Source: Kitasatospora atroaurantiaca
GTDB lineage: Bacteria > Actinomycetota > Actinomycetes > Streptomycetales > Streptomycetaceae
Direction of reading: 5' to 3'
Assembly (NCBI RefSeq): GCF_007828955.1
Contig: NZ_VIVR01000001.1
Coordinates: forward strand, 6,820,001 to 6,884,000
DNA: 64,000 bases
Position numbers and translations under genes: made by a program. Of this stretch, positions 60,917 through 64,000 are shown piece by piece. How positions within the stretch are numbered: position 1 is the first letter of the stretch; each line of letters starts with the position of its first letter. The notes under the pieces were generated by a model. The model ran no database searches. It was not told where the DNA came from and saw nothing but the letters and a program-made list of their open reading frames with translations.

Positions 60917-62773
60917 ATGGCCGGAGAGAGCTTCGCCAACACCCTTGCCGTCGAGGCGGCCGGCCGGCCGCTGCCCGCCGGGGTGGCCGAGCTGCTGGTC
61001 TCCGGGTACGTCGACGACAGCCGTCGACTGCCCGACCTCTTCGTGCTCCGCTTCCGGGACCCGCACCACCTCGTCCTGCAGAAGGCGGGCATCACCATCG
61101 GTACACCCCTGCGGCTGTACGCCCGCGCGGGGGACGATCCGCAGCGCCAACTCCTGGTCTCCGGCGAGGTCACCGCCCTGGAGATCGACCTCGACTCCAC
61201 CGGCACCTTCACCGTCGTCCGGGGCCTCGACCACTCCCACCGGCTCTTCCGCGGCCGCCGGGTGGCCGCCTACCGGCAGATGACCGCCTCCGACATCGCC
61301 ACCGCGGTGGCTCGCCGGGCCGGGCTGCCGCTCGGCACGGTGGACGCCACCACGGCCGTCCGGCCGTACGTCACCCAACCTAGCGTCACCGACTGGGAGT
61401 TCCTGCAGCAGCTGGCGGCCGGCGCCGGACGCGAGGTGGCCGTGGTCGACGGGAAGTTCGAGTTCCGCCGTCCCGCCGAGGCGGCCGCCGCCCCCGGCAC
61501 CTCGACGCCCGTCCGGTCGAGCCCGTTCGTGCTGGAGCTGGGCCGCAACCTGCTGCGCTGCCACGCCATGGTGACCTCGGCCGACCAGGTACGGGAGGTC
61601 GAGGCCAGGGGCTGGGACGTCCAGGCGAAGCGGGCCGTGGTCGGCCATGCCCCGGCCGGCAGCACCGACCGGCTCTCCCTCGGGCTGACCCCGAAGCAGG
61701 TCGCCGATCCCTTCGGCGAGTCGGTCTTCCTCGCCACCGACGTGCCGTACGGCACCCAGGCCGAGGCGGACCAGGCGGCCCGCTCGCTCGCCGCCGACGT
61801 CGCCTCCTCCTTCGCGGAGCTCGAGGCGGTGGCGATGGGGATCCCCAGGCTTCGCGCCGGCACCGCCGTGACGCTCACCAACGTCGGCGCGCCCTTCGAG
61901 GGCAAGTACACCGTGACCTCCACGCGCCATGTCTTCGACCCGGCCGTGGGCTACCAGACCTGGGTCACCGTCAGCGGGCGGTCCGACCGCTCGCTCTTCG
62001 GGCTCACCTCGGGCGGCGGTGGCTCCCGGCCGAGCAGCGCCCGGATCCCGGGCCTGGTCAGCGCGACGGTCACGGACACCCGGGACCCGCAGGGGCAGGG
62101 GCGGGTCAAGCTCTCCTTTCCCTGGCTGTCGGAGGAGTACGTCAGCGACTGGGCCCGGACGGCGCAGCTCGGCGGTAAGAGCGGGGGCGGAGTGTTCAGC
62201 CCCGAGGTCGGCGACGAGGTGCTGGTCGGCTTCGAGCAGGGCCTGGTCGACCACCCGTACGTGGTCGGCGGCCTCTACAACGGGGTGGACCACCCCTCCG
62301 GCCACGACGGGGACCTGGTGGACTCCACCAGCGGTGCGATCAACCGGCGCTCGCTGGTCTCGCGCAGCGGGAACCGGCTGGAGCTGCTGGACAGCGCCTC
62401 CGGCCCCAAGGGCGTCCGGCTCTCCACGGGTGACGGCAAGCTCACCCTTCACCTGGACGAGAAGCAGACCTCCGTCGTGGTGCACAGCGACGGCACCGTG
62501 GTCGTCGAGGCCAAGGAGAAGGTGACCGTCCGCGCCGACCAGGGAATCTCCGTCGACGCGGGCAGCGGAAAGCTCGAACTGGCCGGCCAGTCCGTCGAGG
62601 TGACGGCCCGCTCGGGCGTCCAGCTGGACGGCGGTTCGGGTGCGCTGAAGCTGCAGACACAGGGCCAGGTCGACGTCCAGGGAACGACGGTCGGGGTCAA
62701 CGGCCGGGCCAGCACCGAGATCAAGGGCGGGGCCACCTGCTCGATCAGTGCCGCACTGGTGAAGATCAACTGA
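60917..62773 (+). CDS. VgrG-like spike protein
   Basis: 618 residues combining gp27-like and gp5-like parts. N-terminal barrels (1-340; LLVSGYVDDSRRLPDLFVLRFRDPHHLVL) are followed by the OB-fold (about 375-470: GLVSATVTDTRDPQGQGRVKLSFPWL ... WARTAQLGGKSGGGVFSPEVGDEVLVGFEQG). A C-terminal triple-stranded beta-helix (about 500-618; KEKVTVRADQGISVDAGSGKLELAGQSVEV) ends the protein. The trimer makes the puncturing spike and is tipped by the PAAR protein encoded next. RBS GGAGGTGAG. Confidence 0.95.
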   Translation: MAGESFANTLAVEAAGRPLPAGVAELLVSGYVDDSRRLPDLFVLRFRDPHHLVLQKAGITIGTPLRLYARAGDDPQRQLLVSGEVTALEIDLDSTGTFTVVRGLDHSHRLFRGRRVAAYRQMTASDIATAVARRAGLPLGTVDATTAVRPYVTQPSVTDWEFLQQLAAGAGREVAVVDGKFEFRRPAEAAAAPGTSTPVRSSPFVLELGRNLLRCHAMVTSADQVREVEARGWDVQAKRAVVGHAPAGSTDRLSLGLTPKQVADPFGESVFLATDVPYGTQAEADQAARSLAADVASSFAELEAVAMGIPRLRAGTAVTLTNVGAPFEGKYTVTSTRHVFDPAVGYQTWVTVSGRSDRSLFGLTSGGGGSRPSSARIPGLVSATVTDTRDPQGQGRVKLSFPWLSEEYVSDWARTAQLGGKSGGGVFSPEVGDEVLVGFEQGLVDHPYVVGGLYNGVDHPSGHDGDLVDSTSGAINRRSLVSRSGNRLELLDSASGPKGVRLSTGDGKLTLHLDEKQTSVVVHSDGTVVVEAKEKVTVRADQGISVDAGSGKLELAGQSVEVTARSGVQLDGGSGALKLQTQGQVDVQGTTVGVNGRASTEIKGGATCSISAALVKIN

Positions 62774-62786
62774 AGGAGTACGGGAC

Positions 62787-63068
62787 ATGCCTCCTGCCGC
62801 CAGGGTCGGCGACCCCACCGGACACCCGGGCGTCATCGGGCCGCCCGGGGTGCCGACCGTGCTCATCGGCGGTATGCCGGCCGCGGTGGTGGGCACCCCG
62901 CACATCTGCTCATTCCCCCCGCCGGCCGTCCACCCGCCGAGCGCCATCGCCCCGCCCGGCTGTCCGACCGTGCTGATCGGCGGCATGCCCGCAGCCCGGC
63001 TGGGGGACATGGCCGCCTGCGGTGCCCCGGTGATCCTGGGCTGCCCGACCGTCCTGATCGGCGGGTGA
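62787..63068 (+). CDS. PAAR-like spike tip protein
   Basis: 93 residues with three copies of the PAAR-type block (PTVLIGGMPAA) and conserved His/Cys (HICSF, MAACGAP) that bind a metal at the tip of the spike. RBS AAGGAG lies upstream of ATG, 13 nt after the spike gene. No extension carrying a toxin domain is present. Confidence 0.93.
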   Translation: MPPAARVGDPTGHPGVIGPPGVPTVLIGGMPAAVVGTPHICSFPPPAVHPPSAIAPPGCPTVLIGGMPAARLGDMAACGAPVILGCPTVLIGG

Positions 63069-63076
63069 CGGCGGCC

Positions 63077-63493
63077 ATGGGCGAGCAGTTCACCGGCGCC
63101 GGCTGGGCCTTCCCGGTACGGACCGACCCGACCGGCTCGATCGCGCTGGTCACCATGGAACGGGAGATCGAGGAGAGTATTCGGCTGATCCTCGGCACCG
63201 CACCGGGTGAGCGGCCGATGCGGCCGATGTTCGGCTGTGCCATCCACGACCATGTCTTCGCCCCGGCCGACGCCGCCACGGCGGGTCTGCTGGCGTACGA
63301 GGTACGGCTGTCGCTCGAGCGCTGGGAGCCCCGGATCGAGCTGGTCGACGTCACCGTCAGCTTCGACGCGGTGGACTCCGGCACGCTCTACATCGACATC
63401 CGCTACGCGCTGCGCGGCACCAACGACCCGCGCAACCTGGTCTTCCCGTTCTACGTCATCCCCTCTCACGACGGCCCGGAAGGCGGGGCCTGA
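63077..63493 (+). CDS. gp25/GPW-like baseplate wedge protein
   Basis: 138 residues: GAGWAFPVRTDPTGSIALVTMEREIEESIRLILGTAPGERPMRPMFGCAIHDHVFAP contains the gp25 lysozyme-like baseplate fold with the EIEESIRLIL and PGERPMRP motifs. It helps initiate sheath polymerisation. An in-frame GTG at 63065 overlaps the PAAR stop; ATG 63077 is preferred because the domain begins there. Confidence 0.9.
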   Translation: MGEQFTGAGWAFPVRTDPTGSIALVTMEREIEESIRLILGTAPGERPMRPMFGCAIHDHVFAPADAATAGLLAYEVRLSLERWEPRIELVDVTVSFDAVDSGTLYIDIRYALRGTNDPRNLVFPFYVIPSHDGPEGGA

Positions 63494-64000
63494 TGGCACT
63501 GCCGCAACCCAACCTGGACGACCGCCGCTTTCAGGCCCTCGTGGACGAGGCCAAGCGGATGGTGCAGCAGAGCTGCCCGGAGTGGACCGACCACAACGTC
63601 TCCGACCCGGGCATCACCCTGATCGAGACCTTCGCCCACATGGTCGACCAGCTGCTCTACCGGCTCAACCGGGTGCCGGACAAGAACCACCTGGCCTTCC
63701 TCGACCTGATCGGGGTCCAGCTCTTCCCGCCGGCCGCCGCCCGCACCGACGTCACGTTCTGGCTCTCCGCCCCGCTGCCGCAGCCCGTCGAGGTGCGCCC
63801 CGGTACGGAGGTGGCGACCCTGCGGACCGAGACCGAGGAGGCGGTGGTCTTCACCACGGAGAGGGAACTCTCCATCCTCCCCTGCGAGTTGTCGCACCTT
63901 GCGGGCGGCGCCCAGGGCACCGTCACCGACCGCGACACCGACCTGGCGGACGGCCGGGGGACGCCCTGTTTCTCGATGACCCCGCAGGTCGGCGACCTCC
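63493..64000 (+). CDS. Baseplate J-like protein, Pvc11-like (partial)
   Basis: Starts at ATG 63493, overlapping the gp25 stop, and runs off the right edge after 169 codons. MALPQPNLDDRRFQALVDEAKRM ... CPEWTDHNVSDPGITLIETFAHMVDQLLYRLNRVPDKNHLAFLDLIGVQLFPPAAARTDVTFWLS is the usual N-terminus of putative eCIS/phage baseplate assembly (gp6/J-like) proteins, normally 600-900 residues long. Baseplate wedge genes are expected to continue past the window. Confidence 0.9.
   Translation, partial: MALPQPNLDDRRFQALVDEAKRMVQQSCPEWTDHNVSDPGITLIETFAHMVDQLLYRLNRVPDKNHLAFLDLIGVQLFPPAAARTDVTFWLSAPLPQPVEVRPGTEVATLRTETEEAVVFTTERELSILPCELSHLAGGAQGTVTDRDTDLADGRGTPCFSMTPQVGDL

Overview
The window is a high-GC, tightly packed actinobacterial chromosome segment. 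Extreme G/C bias at codon third positions, ATGA/GTGA stop-start overlaps, many GTG starts, a leaderless-type promoter, TAT-exported enzymes and a Streptomyces-type contractile injection system all point to Streptomyces or a close relative such as Kitasatospora. Species cannot be fixed from the sequence alone. No rRNA, tRNA, CRISPR array, integrase or complete transposon was seen.

Layout. 1-6.6 kb: the end of a carbohydrate ABC transporter operon (two permeases and a truncated coupled reading frame), an orphan ATP-grasp protein, a stress-type response regulator next to an HTH/flavin-reductase-like protein, and a LacI regulator. 6.3-10.4 kb: dnaE1 and a remnant alpha/beta hydrolase. 10.4-23 kb: small conserved and regulatory genes (SnoaL-like, release-factor fold, PH-like, GNAT, large LuxR-type ATPase, anti-sigma-type kinase), a TAT-exported flavin amine oxidase and a membrane Ser/Thr kinase. 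23-29 kb: NCS2 purine permease with a coupled HTH gene, a Nudix/SDR pair, a methyltransferase and an arylamine N-acetyltransferase. 29.3-35.4 kb: a four-gene MoxR / bpX5-like / vWA / bpX6-propeller operon that matches the predicted MoxR-vWA-beta-propeller conflict systems. 35.4-41.2 kb: housekeeping genes (guaB1-type GMP reductase, DUF5995, ohrR/ohr, SDR-queA).

41.3-64 kb (running off the right edge): an extracellular-type contractile injection system (eCIS) cluster. A putative membrane protein and a divergent LuxR-type regulator lead into a membrane-anchored TolB/DUF11 protein, a DUF4255 cap-like protein, an AAA+ ATPase, two cargo candidates, sheath, tube, a second tube paralogue, a LysM baseplate/hub protein, VgrG-like spike, PAAR tip, gp25-like protein and the start of a baseplate J-like protein. 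The cargo slot holds a DUF4157 HELTH metalloprotease-like protein and a 1142-aa protein ending in an HAE...CxxC deaminase-like domain with visibly different codon use. This is a strong candidate for a polymorphic, recently exchanged eCIS toxin without an adjacent immunity gene. Both cargo candidates and a repeat-rich 794-aa protein share [VL]QR motifs.

Dispersed palindromic elements of two families occupy several intergenic gaps. One sits between the two cargo genes, and one copy is interrupted by a second element.
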